Below, in pieces: positions 32,349-42,018 of a stretch of 64,000 nucleotides of DNA. Made by a program: the position numbers and the translations under genes. How positions within the stretch are numbered: position 1 is the stretch's first letter; each line of letters opens with the position of its first letter. The stretch covers positions 310,001 through 374,000 of the forward strand of contig NZ_JAACFS010000005.1 of NCBI RefSeq assembly GCF_029051645.1. The letters are read 5' to 3'. Below the pieces are notes generated by a model. That model was not told where the DNA came from. It made no database searches and worked only from the letters and a program-made list of their open reading frames with translations. This stretch comes from Bradyrhizobium sp. CSA112. Its GTDB lineage: Bacteria; Pseudomonadota; Alphaproteobacteria; Rhizobiales; Xanthobacteraceae.

Positions 32349-33856
32349 TGACAACCTGGCCGATTCTTTCCGTCGTCACTTTCCTGCCGGTCATCGGCGC
32401 GCTGGCGATCTATCTCACCCGCGGGGACGACGACGCTGCGCAGCGCAACGCGCGCTGGATCGCGCTGTGGACCACGCTGGTCACCTTCGCGGTGTCGTTG
32501 ATCCTGGTCTGGCGCTTCGACGCCGCCAACCCGGATTTCCAGTTCGTCGAAAAGGCGAACTGGCTGGCCAGCGGCATCACCTATCACATGGGGGTCGACG
32601 GGATTTCGCTGCCGTTCGTGATCCTGACCACCGCCTTGATGCCGTTCTGCATCATCGCGAGCTGGAAATCCGTCACCAATCGCGTGCGCGAATACATGAT
32701 GGCGTTCCTGCTGCTGGAAACGCTGATGGTCGGCACCTTCTCGGCGCTCGACCTCGTGCTGTTCTACCTGTTCTTCGAGGGCGGCCTGATCCCGATGTTC
32801 CTGATCATCGGCGTCTGGGGCGGCCCGCGCCGGGTCTACGCATCGTTCAAGTTCTTCCTCTACACGCTGCTCGGCTCGGTCTTGATGCTGCTGGCGATCA
32901 TGGCGCTGTACTGGAATGCCGGCACCACCGACATCCCGACCTTGATGAACACCGCCGTGCCGCGCTCGCTGCAGACCTGGGCTTGGCTGGCGTTCTTTGC
33001 CTCGTTTGCCGTGAAGATGCCGATGTGGCCGGTGCACACCTGGTTGCCCGACGCGCATGTCGAGGCGCCGACTGCGGGCTCGGTGATCCTGGCCGCGATC
33101 CTCCTGAAGATGGGCGGCTACGGCTTCCTGCGCTTCTCGCTGCCGATGTTCCCGCTGGCATCGCATGATTTCGCCTGGATCATCTTCACGCTGTCGGTGA
33201 TCGCCATCATCTACACCTCGCTGGTGGCCTTGATGCAGGAAGACATCAAGAAGCTGATTGCCTATTCCTCGGTGGCCCATATGGGCTTCGTCACCATGGG
33301 CATCTTCGCAGGGACCACGCAGGGCGTGGCCGGCGGCGTATTCCAGATGGTGTCGCACGGCATCGTCTCCGGCGCGCTGTTCCTGTGCGTCGGCATCGTC
33401 TACGACCGCATGCATACCCGCGAGATCGCGGCCTATGGCGGCCTGGTGAACCGGATGCCGCTCTACGCGCTGGTGTTCATGGTCTTCACCATGGCCAATG
33501 TCGGTCTGCCCGGCACGTCCGGCTTCGTCGGCGAATTCATGACGCTACTCGGCACCTTCAAGGTCTCGATCCCGACGGCGACCTTTGCCACGTTCGGCGT
33601 GATCTTGTCGGCCGGCTACGCGCTGTGGCTCTATCGCAAGGTGGTGTTCGGCGCGCTGACCAAGCCGTCGCTCGCCAGCATCAAGGACCTGACGTTCCGC
33701 GAGAGCCTGACGCTGTTCCCGCTGGTGGCGCTGACCATCCTGTTCGGCGTCTACCCGAAGCCGGTGCTCGACATGTCGGCGGCCTCGGTTCAGCAACTCG
33801 TCAACAATTACAATGCCGCCGTGACTGCCGTGAAGGCAGCCGCGTTGGTCCAGTAA
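32348..33856 (+). CDS. nuoM: NADH-quinone oxidoreductase subunit M
   Basis: A 502-residue antiporter-like proton-pumping subunit (ND4 homologue). [20 protein letters not shown] holds the conserved TM5 Glu, and [20 protein letters not shown] the TM7 Lys. ATG 32348 overlaps the nuoL stop and is chosen over longer in-frame extensions that lie inside nuoL. Confidence 0.97.
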   Translation: MTTWPILSVVTFLPVIGALAIYLTRGDDDAAQRNARWIALWTTLVTFAVSLILVWRFDAANPDFQFVEKANWLASGITYHMGVDGISLPFVILTTALMPFCIIASWKSVTNRVREYMMAFLLLETLMVGTFSALDLVLFYLFFEGGLIPMFLIIGVWGGPRRVYASFKFFLYTLLGSVLMLLAIMALYWNAGTTDIPTLMNTAVPRSLQTWAWLAFFASFAVKMPMWPVHTWLPDAHVEAPTAGSVILAAILLKMGGYGFLRFSLPMFPLASHDFAWIIFTLSVIAIIYTSLVALMQEDIKKLIAYSSVAHMGFVTMGIFAGTTQGVAGGVFQMVSHGIVSGALFLCVGIVYDRMHTREIAAYGGLVNRMPLYALVFMVFTMANVGLPGTSGFVGEFMTLLGTFKVSIPTATFATFGVILSAGYALWLYRKVVFGALTKPSLASIKDLTFRESLTLFPLVALTILFGVYPKPVLDMSAASVQQLVNNYNAAVTAVKAAALVQ

Positions 33857-33857
33857 C

Positions 33858-33909
33858 GTAGCGTTTTCAAGCGAAGTGGAAACCGGTTCGCGTGAAGAAA
33901 ACGCGTCAA
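33858..33909. repeat. Short palindromic repeat between nuoM and nuoN
   Basis: GCGTTTTC (33861-33868) and GAAAACGC (33897-33904) flank AAGCGAAGTGGAAACCGGTT. From memory this sequence is a frequent intergenic repeat in Bradyrhizobium and relatives. It sits inside the operon 20 bp before nuoN. Confidence 0.7.
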
Positions 33910-33923
33910 GGATATAAAGCACC

Positions 33924-35363
33924 ATGAGCTTTTCGAGTGCAGGTTATCAGTTGCTGCCGGTGCTGCCGGAGCTGGTGCTGGCCGTCGGCGCCATGGCGCT
34001 GTTGATGCTGGGCGCCTATCGCAGCGAGGGGACGACCACCCGACTGGTTACCGGCTTGGCGGTGGTGCTGCTCGTGCTGACCGGCGTGCTGGAGCTGATG
34101 CTGCCGGCCGGCAAGCTCACGACCTTCGGCGGCAGCTTCATCGTCGATGACTTTGCCCGCTTCCTGAAGATCCTTGCGATCATCGGTTCGGCGGTCACGT
34201 TGATCCTGTCGACGGAGTTTCTGTCCGATCCGTCGCGGCGCATTTTCGAATATTCGATCCTGGTGCTGCTCTCCACGCTCGGCATGATGGTGCTGATCTC
34301 GGCCGCCGACCTGATCATGCTCTATCTCGGGCTCGAGCTGATGTCGCTTGCACTCTACGTGGTCGCCGCCAGCAACCGCGACAACGCCAAGTCCACCGAG
34401 GCCGGCCTGAAGTACTTCGTGCTCGGCGCGCTGTCCTCGGGGATGCTGCTCTACGGCGCTTCGCTGATCTACGGTTTCACCGGCACGGTCGACTTTGCCG
34501 GCATTGCTGCGGCGGTGAAGACCGGCAGCGTCGGCATCGTGTTCGGCCTCGTATTCCTGCTGGCGGGGCTCTGCTTCAAGGTATCCGCCGTGCCGTTCCA
34601 CATGTGGACGCCCGACGTCTATGAGGGCGCACCGACGCCGGTCACGGCCTTCTTCGCCTCGGCGCCGAAAGTCGCGGCGCTTGCGGTGTTCACCCGCGTG
34701 ACATTGACGGCTTTCCCCGGGATCGTCCCGCAGTGGCAGCAGATCCTCGTGTTCGTCGCCATCGCCTCGATGGCGCTGGGCTCGTTCGCCGCCATCGGAC
34801 AGAGGAACATCAAGCGCCTGATGGCGTATTCGTCGATCGGCCATATGGGCTTTGCGCTGGTCGGGCTGGCGTCGGGCACGGTGGAAGGCGCGCAGGGCGT
34901 GCTGGTCTACATCGCGATCTATGTCGCGATGACGCTCGGCACCTTCGCGGTCATCCTTTCGATGAAGCGCGACGGCCAGCCGATGGAGCAGATCAGCGAT
35001 TTCGCAGGCCTGTCGCGCACCAACCCGATGCTGGCGTTTTTCTTCGCCATGCTGCTGTTCTCGCTGGCCGGCATTCCGCCGCTCGCGGGCTTCTTTGCCA
35101 AATGGTACGTCTTCGTGGCTGCGATCAAGGCGGGCCTGTTCACGCTCGCCGTCATCGGCGTGCTCACCAGCGTCGTGGGCGCGTTCTACTATCTCACCAT
35201 CATCAAGGTGATGTATTTCGACGAGCCGGCCGGCCAGATCGAACCGATGCGCATCGAATTGCGCACGGTGCTGGCGGTCGCCGGCATCTTCAACATCTTC
35301 TTCTTCGTCTATCCGGGGCCGCTGGTCAGCGTCGCCACGGCGGCGGCGAAGTCGTTATTTTAG
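33924..35363 (+). CDS. nuoN: NADH-quinone oxidoreductase subunit N
   Basis: A 479-residue antiporter-like subunit (ND2 homologue). [20 protein letters not shown] carries the TM5 Glu, and [20 protein letters not shown] the TM7 Lys. It is the last nuo gene; birA begins at the next base after its stop, so downstream genes are probably cotranscribed. Confidence 0.97.
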   Translation: MSFSSAGYQLLPVLPELVLAVGAMALLMLGAYRSEGTTTRLVTGLAVVLLVLTGVLELMLPAGKLTTFGGSFIVDDFARFLKILAIIGSAVTLILSTEFLSDPSRRIFEYSILVLLSTLGMMVLISAADLIMLYLGLELMSLALYVVAASNRDNAKSTEAGLKYFVLGALSSGMLLYGASLIYGFTGTVDFAGIAAAVKTGSVGIVFGLVFLLAGLCFKVSAVPFHMWTPDVYEGAPTPVTAFFASAPKVAALAVFTRVTLTAFPGIVPQWQQILVFVAIASMALGSFAAIGQRNIKRLMAYSSIGHMGFALVGLASGTVEGAQGVLVYIAIYVAMTLGTFAVILSMKRDGQPMEQISDFAGLSRTNPMLAFFFAMLLFSLAGIPPLAGFFAKWYVFVAAIKAGLFTLAVIGVLTSVVGAFYYLTIIKVMYFDEPAGQIEPMRIELRTVLAVAGIFNIFFFVYPGPLVSVATAAAKSLF

Positions 35364-36176
35364 ATGACTTTCACGCTCGGCTCCCGTGCCATATCGGCGG
35401 GCCACAAGCTCGTCGCCTTCGACCAGACCGGTTCGACCAACACGGAGGCGATGACGCGCGCCCGCGAGGGAGAGCGAGGGCCGATGTGGTTTGTGACCTC
35501 CATGCAGACGGCGGGTCGAGGACGGCGGCAGCGGGCCTGGATCGCGCCGCGAGGTAACCTCGCCAGCAGTGTCCTGGAGGTCCTCGATGTATCACCCGCG
35601 GTCGCGGCGACGCTGGGCTTCGCCGCGGGGCTCGCGATCGAGACAGCATTGCATAAAGTAAGTGTCGAAGCGTCGCTGCGAGCGGCGGGATCGGACCATA
35701 TGAAGTTCTCCCTGAAATGGCCGAACGACGTCCTGGCCGGGGGGCAAAAGCTTGTCGGTATCGGCCTGGAAGCGGAGGCCGTGGCTGACGGTCGCGTCGC
35801 CGTCGTGGTCGGCATCGGGACCAATGTCGTAGCGGCCCCGGAGGGCTTGCCGACGCCAGCGACCTCGCTCGCCGCGCTCGGCGTCCATATCGGCGCGGAG
35901 GAATTGTTTTCGGCGCTGTCGAACGCCTGGGTTGAATTCCGCGGCATCTGGAACAATGGACGCGGCTTTGCGGAAATCCGCACACTGTGGCTGGAGCGGG
36001 CCGCGGGACTTGGCGAGCGGGTCGCGATCCAGACCGGCGGCGCGACCATCGAAGGCACGTTCGACACCATCGATGAAACCGGCTGCCTGATTATCCGGAC
36101 AGCGGAAGGCAAGCGCATGCCGGTCGCCGCGGGCGAGGTCTATTTCGGCACCGCGGCATCAGTGGGAGCGGCCTGA
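35364..36176 (+). CDS. birA: Biotin--[acetyl-CoA-carboxylase] ligase
   Basis: A 270-residue enzyme that activates biotin with ATP and attaches it to carboxylase carrier proteins. The biotinyl-AMP loop GRGRRQRAW and the KWPNDVLAGGQKLVGIG motif are clear, and a small C-terminal SH3-like domain follows. The N-terminal HTH repressor domain of E. coli BirA is absent, so it is a group I ligase without regulatory role. It starts immediately after the nuoN stop and overlaps the next gene by 1 bp. Confidence 0.93.
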   Translation: MTFTLGSRAISAGHKLVAFDQTGSTNTEAMTRAREGERGPMWFVTSMQTAGRGRRQRAWIAPRGNLASSVLEVLDVSPAVAATLGFAAGLAIETALHKVSVEASLRAAGSDHMKFSLKWPNDVLAGGQKLVGIGLEAEAVADGRVAVVVGIGTNVVAAPEGLPTPATSLAALGVHIGAEELFSALSNAWVEFRGIWNNGRGFAEIRTLWLERAAGLGERVAIQTGGATIEGTFDTIDETGCLIIRTAEGKRMPVAAGEVYFGTAASVGAA

Positions 36177-37846
36177 TGGCGCGGCCGGATGAATTGACTT
36201 TTGCCCCGCTTGGTGGCGTAGGCGAGATCGGCATGAACCTGTCGATCTACGGGCTTGGCAACCGCCAACAGCGGTCCTGGCTGGCGGTCGATCTCGGCGT
36301 CTCCTTCGGCGACGAGGAGCATCTGCCGGGCATCGACCTGATCATGCCCGACATCCGCTTTCTGGAGAAAGAGCGCAACAATTTGATGGGCCTGGTGCTG
36401 ACGCACGCCCATGAGGATCATTTCGGCGCGATCATCGACCTCTGGCCCAAGCTGCAATGCAAGGTTTATGCGACCAAGTTCAGCGCTGCTTTGTTCGAGG
36501 CCAAATGCGCCGCCGAGCGCAATCCGCCAAAAATCCCGGTGACGGTGGTGCCATCAGGCGGCCGGGTCAATCTCGGGCCGTTTACCGTCGAGTTCATCCC
36601 GGTCGCCCATTCGATCCCGGAATCGCATGCGCTCGCGATCCACACCGCGGCTGGCACTGTCCTCCACACCGGCGACTGGAAGATCGACCCGACGCCGATC
36701 ATTGGTCTTCCGACCGACGAGCGGCGCCTGCGCGAACTTGGCGATGACGGCGTGCTGGCGCTGATCGGCGATTCCACCAATGCGGTGCGGGACGGGCGCT
36801 CGCCCTCGGAGACCGAGGTCGCCGCCACCATCAAGAAGCTGGTCGGCGCGGCCAAGGGCCGCGTCGCCGTTACCACCTTTGCCTCCAACGTCGCGCGCGT
36901 GAAAGCGGTTGCGGATGCCGCCAGGGACGCCGGCCGCGAGGTGGTCGTGGTCGGCCGCGCCATGGAGCGCGTGGTGCAGGTCGCTCGCGAGACCGGCTAT
37001 CTCGAGGGCGTGCAGAATTTCCGCGGCGCCGACTATTACGGCCATTTCCCGCCGGACAAGGTGCTGGCGCTGTGCACGGGAAGCCAGGGCGAGCCGCGCG
37101 CGGCGCTGGCGCGTATCGCCAATGATGACCATCCGCAGGTGACGCTGAACAAGGGCGATAGCGTGATCTTTTCCTCTCGCACCATTCCCGGCAACGAGAA
37201 GGCCGTCGGCGCCATCATCAACGGGCTGGTGGCGCAAGGCATCGAGGTGATCACCGACCGCACCGATCTGGTCCACGTCTCCGGTCATCCGCGCCGCGAC
37301 GAACTCCGCGACATGATCTCCTGGGTGCGTCCGCAGCTCCTGATCCCGGTTCACGGCGAGGCGCTGCACCTGTCGGAGCACGCGAAACTGGCGCGTGCCG
37401 CCGGCGTGCCCAAGGTGCTGATCTGCCGCAATGGCGATCTGGTCAAGCTCGGCCCGGGCGACCCCGGCATCATCGACGAATTGCCGTCGGGGCGGCTCTA
37501 CAAGGACGGCGCGATCCTGGAGGATGCAAAATCCCGCGCCGTGGTGGAGCGGCGGCGGATGGGCTTTTCCGGCTGCGCCTTCGTGGCGCTTGCCATGACC
37601 GACAAGGGCGAGCTGGTCGACGATCCCGAGGTTGATCTGGTCGGCATCCCCGAAAAGAATACGGCCGGCGAGGTCATCGACGAGATCGTGTTCGACGTGG
37701 TGGTGTCGACGGTGGAGAGCCTGCCGCGGGCGCGGCGGCGCGATCCGGACGCGACCGCAGAATCGGTGCGCCGCGCGGTGCGGGCGGTCATCAACGAGCA
37801 ATGGGGCAAGAAGCCGATTTGCCTCGTTCATGTTCTGACGGTTTGA
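36176..37846 (+). CDS. rnj: Ribonuclease J
   Basis: A 556-residue metallo-beta-lactamase/beta-CASP ribonuclease with 5'-exo and endo activity in mRNA decay and rRNA maturation. The zinc motif HAHEDHFGAI, the later HTGDWKIDPTP, beta-CASP segment TTFASNVARV, and LIPVHGEALHLSEHA are all visible, and a C-terminal RNase J domain follows. The ATG overlaps the birA stop. The order nuo-birA-rnj is common in alphaproteobacteria. Confidence 0.96.
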   Translation: MARPDELTFAPLGGVGEIGMNLSIYGLGNRQQRSWLAVDLGVSFGDEEHLPGIDLIMPDIRFLEKERNNLMGLVLTHAHEDHFGAIIDLWPKLQCKVYATKFSAALFEAKCAAERNPPKIPVTVVPSGGRVNLGPFTVEFIPVAHSIPESHALAIHTAAGTVLHTGDWKIDPTPIIGLPTDERRLRELGDDGVLALIGDSTNAVRDGRSPSETEVAATIKKLVGAAKGRVAVTTFASNVARVKAVADAARDAGREVVVVGRAMERVVQVARETGYLEGVQNFRGADYYGHFPPDKVLALCTGSQGEPRAALARIANDDHPQVTLNKGDSVIFSSRTIPGNEKAVGAIINGLVAQGIEVITDRTDLVHVSGHPRRDELRDMISWVRPQLLIPVHGEALHLSEHAKLARAAGVPKVLICRNGDLVKLGPGDPGIIDELPSGRLYKDGAILEDAKSRAVVERRRMGFSGCAFVALAMTDKGELVDDPEVDLVGIPEKNTAGEVIDEIVFDVVVSTVESLPRARRRDPDATAESVRRAVRAVINEQWGKKPICLVHVLTV

Positions 37847-37867
37847 GGTAGAAAGCGTTAGTTCGAC

Positions 37868-38048
37868 AGCTGCTCAAACCCCTCATCCTGAGGAGCCCGC
37901 AGAGCGGGGGTCTCGAAGGATGTAGGCCCCAGACGGGGCCTCATGGTTCGCCCGGCGATGCGGAGCATCGTCCGGAGACGCGCGGAGCCTGTCATCGGGC
38001 CGCGCTACGCGCGGACCCGTTGGCGCTCCTCACCATGAGGGGTGGCCT
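37868..38048. repeat. Intergenic repetitive element after rnj
   Basis: Outer ends CCCCTCATCCTGAGGAG and GCTCCTCACCATGAGGGG are inverted relatives, enclosing short palindromes (GCCCCAGACGGGGC, GGCGATGCGGAGCATCGTC, CGCGCTACGCGCG). From memory the CCTCATCCTGAGGAGCCC ... CACCATGAGGG pattern is a repeat common in Bradyrhizobium. No ORF is supported. Confidence 0.75.
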
Positions 38049-38119
38049 ATGACGTAGTTAAGGGTTAGCGGACCGCGCGGATACGCCGCGAAGACGCAGG
38101 AAGCAGGGAGTGGAGTGTC

Positions 38120-38524
38120 ATGCTGGGCCGGCTCAATCATGTCGCGATCGCGGTCAAGGATGCGGAGAAGGCCGCCAAGATCTACGGCGGCGCGTTCGGC
38201 GCCGAAATCTCCGGCGCGGTGCCGCTGCCGGAGCATGGCGTCATTACCGTGTTCGTGACGCTGCCGAACACCAAGATCGAGTTCATCCAGCCGCTCGGCG
38301 AGGCCTCGCCGATCGCCAAATTCGTCGAGCGCAACGCTGACGGCGGAATTCATCACATCTGCTACGACGTGCCCGACATCATCGCCGCGCGCGACAAGCT
38401 GATCAGCGAGGGCGCGCGCGTGCTCGGCGACGGCGAGCCGAAGATCGGCGCGCATGGCAAGCCGGTGCTGTTTTTCCACCCAAAGGATTTCTCCGGCGCG
38501 CTCGTCGAAATCGAACAGGCCTGA
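38120..38524 (+). CDS. mce: Methylmalonyl-CoA epimerase
   Basis: A 134-residue vicinal-oxygen-chelate enzyme that interconverts (R)- and (S)-methylmalonyl-CoA in propionate metabolism. Metal ligands expected for the family are present: His in RLNHVAIAV, Glu in KIEFIQPLG, His in GIHHICYDV and Glu in ALVEIEQ. Length matches. It begins after the repeat element and is followed by a DUF1467 gene 4 bp later. Confidence 0.92.
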   Translation: MLGRLNHVAIAVKDAEKAAKIYGGAFGAEISGAVPLPEHGVITVFVTLPNTKIEFIQPLGEASPIAKFVERNADGGIHHICYDVPDIIAARDKLISEGARVLGDGEPKIGAHGKPVLFFHPKDFSGALVEIEQA

Positions 38525-38528
38525 CCTC

Positions 38529-38804
38529 ATGGCCTATACCCTCTCCACGGCGCTTGCGATCTACTTCGTGCTCTGGTGGGTCGTGCTGTTCACGACGCTG
38601 CCATTCGGCGTCCGCAGCCAGCATGAGGACGGCGAGGGAGCGCCCGGCACCGATCCCGGCGCGCCGGTCATGGCGCGAATGGGCTACAAGCTGCTCTGGA
38701 CCACGCTGATCTCGGGCGTGATTTTCGGCATCGGCATGTGGGCGTATCACCAGGGCTATCTGAACATCGAGCGGCTATCGAAATTGATGGGGCTGCCGTT
38801 CTAA
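38529..38804 (+). CDS. DUF1467 family membrane protein
   Basis: A 91-residue protein with two transmembrane helices (about residues 7-25 and 55-75) separated by a loop with FGVRSQHEDGEGAPGTDPGAP, typical of the small alphaproteobacterial DUF1467 family. Function unknown. It is tightly coupled to mce, a pairing seen often in this order. Confidence 0.85.
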   Translation: MAYTLSTALAIYFVLWWVVLFTTLPFGVRSQHEDGEGAPGTDPGAPVMARMGYKLLWTTLISGVIFGIGMWAYHQGYLNIERLSKLMGLPF

Positions 38805-38825
38805 GCTTTGATCCGGCGGGGTGAG

Positions 38826-39434
38826 ATGGCGTCGGAAGAAGCCGCAGGGATTATCGATCTGTATCAGCGCAAGGCGCGGGATTGGATCACGAGCCGCGCC
38901 CGCGCCACCCTGTTTGAAAAACCCTGGCTCGACCGTTTCCGTGCGCTGCTGCCGCCTGCAGGCCCGATCCTCGATCTCGGGTGCGGATCCGCAGACCCGA
39001 TGGCCGCGTATCTGATCGGGCTTGGTCACCCCGTCGCTGGTGTGGATTCCTCCCCGGCGATGATCGATGTCTGCCGAAAGCATTTTCCCGAGCAGGAATG
39101 GATCGTTGCCGATATGCGCTCACTTGCCTTGCGAGAGCAGTTCTCCGGCATCCTTGCGTGGGACAGTTTCTTTCACCTCTGCCACGACGACCAGCGCCTG
39201 ATGTTTCCAGTGTTTCGCGCGCACGCGGCACCGAGCGCAGCACTGATGTTTACAAGTGGTCCTGCGCATGGTGAGGCGATCGGGAATTTTGGCGGCGAGC
39301 CGCTGTATCATGCGAGCCTCGACCCGGCCGAATATCGTTCGTTGCTCGATCGGAACGGGTTTCGCGTGGTGTCGCATGTCGTTGAGGACCCCGACTGCGG
39401 CGGCCACACTATCTGGCTCGCGCAGCTCGTTTGA
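38826..39434 (+). CDS. Class I SAM-dependent methyltransferase
   Basis: A 202-residue methyltransferase. Motif I is PILDLGCGSADPM, followed by AGVDSSPAMIDVCRK and EWIVADMRSLAL, then GILAWDSFFHL. ATG 38826 is preferred, with GGGGTGA just upstream; a TTG 18 bp earlier is possible. Substrate unknown. A short conserved-motif ORF follows it. Confidence 0.83.
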   Translation: MASEEAAGIIDLYQRKARDWITSRARATLFEKPWLDRFRALLPPAGPILDLGCGSADPMAAYLIGLGHPVAGVDSSPAMIDVCRKHFPEQEWIVADMRSLALREQFSGILAWDSFFHLCHDDQRLMFPVFRAHAAPSAALMFTSGPAHGEAIGNFGGEPLYHASLDPAEYRSLLDRNGFRVVSHVVEDPDCGGHTIWLAQLV

Positions 39435-39460
39435 GACGCTGGGGCAAGCGGGGACGGTGA

Positions 39461-39574
39461 ATGCTGGTCGCCAAGAGCGTCTTTTGCGACTATGACCCGA
39501 TCAAGAAAAAGGCCGACATCGGATCGAACTTCATGGAGCGGGAAACAGGGTCAGGATTCATTTATCCGAGCTAG
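39461..39574 (+). CDS. Short ORF carrying a motif duplicated at 40327-40392
   Basis: A 37-residue ORF too short for routine calling. Its core FCDYDPIKKKADIGSNF recurs at 40333-40380 with Val for Ile and, just after, Leu for Met. Of eight base differences across the shared 60 bp, six are synonymous third-position changes and two give conservative residue changes, which is the pattern of a translated and selected sequence. No family is recognised; it may be the tail of a larger lost gene. Confidence 0.45.
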   Translation: MLVAKSVFCDYDPIKKKADIGSNFMERETGSGFIYPS

Positions 39575-39621
39575 AAGATAACGGTTCTCCAGCGAGACCT
39601 CAGTTAATCCGGGCGTTTCGG

Positions 39622-40260
39622 TCATCGCTTGCGGGCCACAATGTAGGGGCGTTGGTCCTTGCCCTTGCTGGCGTGGCTCTCTCTGACAACAACGTCGAAA
39701 CCCGCGCCAATGATCAGTTGCTCCAGCGCGGACGCGCCGAGGGAGCTGACATGCGGCGCCTTTCCGATGACTTGCATCGCGGGCAGCAGGACCAGCCGGA
39801 TCAGCGGGTTCATGTCTCCCAGGCAAGGCGTTTTCGAGATGAACAGTCCCCCGGGCTTCAGCAGGACGTGGATGCTCCGCAGCGTGTCCGGCACGTTGCG
39901 CACCAGATGCAGATAGTTGAAGCCCAGAACGGCATCGAAGCGGCTTTCCTCGTGGGCCAGTTCTTCGGCGGTCGCGGTGCGAAAGGAAAGTGCCGGGATC
40001 GACTCGACCGCGAGCTTCTCTTCGGCGATCGCGATCATCCCGCCGGAAATATCCGTCGCGAGATAGCTCCGTACGCCATTCGCGAGTCGCAGCGCCGTCG
40101 TTCCCGTGCCGCAACCCAGTTCCAGCACACTGTCTCCAGGCTGCAGATAAGCGCGCGTGCGTTCGAGCGTGCGCTCGTATCCGTTTGGATCCGCGATGCG
40201 GGATTTGGCGTACCTGCGGGAAGACCTGTCCCAGAAACGGGCGTCGCTTGTGATGCTCAT
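39622..40260 (-). CDS. Class I SAM-dependent methyltransferase
   Basis: A 212-residue methyltransferase. The SAM site is VLELGCGTGTTALRLA near residue 45, then LATDISGGMIAIAEEK, TATAEELAHE and LKPGGLFISKTPCLG; the pattern fits UbiE/COQ5-like Methyltransf_11/25 enzymes. ATG 40260 has an AGGTGG ribosome site. It is flanked on both sides by copies of the FCDYDP motif on the opposite strand, so it may have arrived with, or between, those duplicates. Confidence 0.85.
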   Translation of the reverse strand: MSITSDARFWDRSSRRYAKSRIADPNGYERTLERTRAYLQPGDSVLELGCGTGTTALRLANGVRSYLATDISGGMIAIAEEKLAVESIPALSFRTATAEELAHEESRFDAVLGFNYLHLVRNVPDTLRSIHVLLKPGGLFISKTPCLGDMNPLIRLVLLPAMQVIGKAPHVSSLGASALEQLIIGAGFDVVVRESHASKGKDQRPYIVARKR

Positions 40261-40326
40261 GTGCCGTCCACCTTTCGGCAAAGCCTACTATGCTTCAGAC
40301 AAGAAGATTGTGGAAATCTGACAGCG

Positions 40327-40392
40327 TTTTGCGATTATGATCCGGTCAAGAAAAAGGCCGATATCGGCTCGAATTTCCTGGAACGGGAGTAA
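40327..40392 (+). pseudogene. Second copy of the FCDYDP-motif coding fragment
   Basis: Encodes FCDYDPVKKKADIGSNF then LERE and a TAA stop. Compared with 39461-39574 it has a 2-nt deletion just before the motif, which removes the upstream reading frame, and no start codon with a ribosome site is nearby. It is probably the remnant of a duplicated gene end. Confidence 0.5.
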
Positions 40393-40423
40393 GCGACTGG
40401 CAGCCCGGTTTCGCCTGATCGCT

Positions 40424-40612
40424 TCAGGTCACCTCGCTTTGTTTGCGGGGGAGAAGGCATCCCCGGATGAAATGCGGCGTGGTGCACTGCTGATCCGGGA
40501 CACGGACGACAAGGGCGCCATCCGGCGATCCGCTCGCGCAGGTGCCGTGCATAGCTTTGAATATAGATGTCGCCAGCAGGATCATACCGGCGATCGCTAT
40601 CCTCAAGCTCAC
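40424..40612 (-). CDS. Possible small secreted Cys-containing protein
   Basis: A 62-residue ORF with a GTG start, an N-terminal hydrophobic segment (residues 4-17) that looks like a signal peptide, and three later Cys. No strong ribosome site and no recognised family. The rest of 40393-40781 has no other supported feature. Confidence 0.33.
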   Translation of the reverse strand: MSLRIAIAGMILLATSIFKAMHGTCASGSPDGALVVRVPDQQCTTPHFIRGCLLPRKQSEVT

Positions 40613-40781
40613 AGCAATCTTTTGGTCGTTCCAGAATTAACCGCCAGCGCGGACATCAAGGTTAACTAACAAGCTTACCCAAGGGATTCGGTTGCTCGCC
40701 TCCACGGGAGAGCTAACCGTCTGGGCTGCATTTCGAGACAGCTTTGGTCTCTGCTCACATTTTCATTTAGGGAGCGCTGCC

Positions 40782-41261
40782 ATGGTGCGTTCAGTAAAAC
40801 CACCGATTTTAGATACGGTCGATCTTGAACGCGAAATTGAAGAAGAGTTTCGCAAGCTGCCAATTCACGAATCCCAGCCGACCGATTTCGCGCCGCCTTC
40901 CGTTCGCGCTCCGGATTTGGGGATGCCAGACTATGTGGAGCATAGCGAAGGGGCGACGGAGATCGGCAAGCTGTCGGCGGAAGCTGTTGTCCGCGAATAT
41001 GAAGCTGCGGCGAAAGACATTGAGGCCCTGGGCGTTGAACTAGTTGAGCAGGCCAGGCAATGCGAGGCCATGAGCCGCGAGGTGCTCGCGGTGACTGAAG
41101 AACTGAAGGAAACCGCAGCGCGCTACCGTGCGGAGGCCAAACGCGTCTTCCTTCAAATTGAGAACTGTTCGTTGGTGACTGCAGAGGTCCGCAAGATCTG
41201 CGAAGAAATGAAGGACAAGATCGCAGCTCCGGCCATGGCCGAAACTAAAGCCGGGGAGTAA
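40782..41261 (+). CDS. Coiled-coil protein of unknown function
   Basis: A 159-residue hydrophilic protein. Residues 65-150 are Glu/Lys/Ala-rich with heptad spacing and should form a long coiled coil; the N-terminal 60 residues are acidic and proline-containing. There is no signal peptide or membrane segment. AGGGAGCG precedes ATG 40782, supporting the start. It stands alone between accessory genes. No domain is recognised. Confidence 0.7.
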   Translation: MVRSVKPPILDTVDLEREIEEEFRKLPIHESQPTDFAPPSVRAPDLGMPDYVEHSEGATEIGKLSAEAVVREYEAAAKDIEALGVELVEQARQCEAMSREVLAVTEELKETAARYRAEAKRVFLQIENCSLVTAEVRKICEEMKDKIAAPAMAETKAGE

Positions 41262-42018
41262 AGCGGAGCCACCCGGGTACCGACGACGGTGCTAGCGCGC
41301 CCTAGCTAGCTTCGTTACAGGGGCCGGCGGCTGAATGTCGTCGAAACGATTAATCAGCCGCTCTAATAGCTCCATGCGCATTCTACCGCCTAATCAGATG
41401 GCTCGGCGCTGCCTATAACAAGCGCACGGACCAACGTCGGGTCTGACAGCCTGCGTGTTGAAGCCAGTTGCGCGCCGCAGCTATCGGGAAATTCGCGCTC
41501 ATCGCTCCGCCCCGCCGCGCCTGCGCCACGGAATACAGGCGAGCGATAGAAACCCCATGAATCGAGTTCGACGTGAAATTTCTCCGCACCACAATCGCAT
41601 CGGTGTTCTTGATGGCATCGTCATTCGCACAAGTTCAGCAACCCAATGTCACGGGTAGGAGGCTGTCACCGAAAGACGTGCGGCGGGTTGTAAAGCTTTG
41701 TTCCCGGGCGACGGCGATGAGGTAGCGAAGGTCGTCGAAGCTGCCGCGCGGCATTTATTGCACCACCTTATAAGTACTTGCAGATAATAGGGACTAGTCG
41801 CGGCAGAGCCATCCCCTAATTGTCATCGTGGCCCGAGGCATCGCGTAACGCGATGCTTCCCGAAGGAAGCTGCGATCACATCGGACATGCTGCTCACCGG
41901 TGAATCGTGTTCGAAGCCCGGGAACCGGTCAGGAGGCAGCGTAGTTATTCGATGCCCGCGGAGCGGCGCATAGGCCGCCGTCTGCATCAATCAGTGCTCA
42001 GCAAACCGGGAGGCAGCA
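41262..42018. other. Gene-poor, probably decayed stretch
   Basis: No full-length gene in 757 bp. A remnant of a small exported protein is at 41573-41725, and a perfect 8-bp hairpin (GCATCGCG/CGCGATGC) at 41838-41856. Base composition is less GC-rich than the flanks. The last part is the leader of the molybdenum hydroxylase operon (ribosome site GGGAGG before 42019). Confidence 0.55.
41573..41725 (+). pseudogene. Remnant of a small secreted protein
   Basis: A GTG-started 50-codon ORF with a clean signal peptide (KFLRTTIASVFLMASSFAQ, cleavage after FAQ) then QQPNVTGRRLSPKDVRRVV and an early stop. A +1 frame continues with Asp/Glu/Val-rich residues just after, suggesting a frameshifted or truncated exported protein. 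Family not certain. Confidence 0.35.

Noticed and set aside
37868..38048. The repeat after rnj as a small RNA gene or CRISPR
   Set aside because: No regular spacers, no promoter, and the sequence matches remembered intergenic repeats.
39652..40326. A plus-strand open frame reading into the second FCDYDP copy
   Set aside because: Most of it is antisense to a well-supported methyltransferase; only the last 22 codons show selection.
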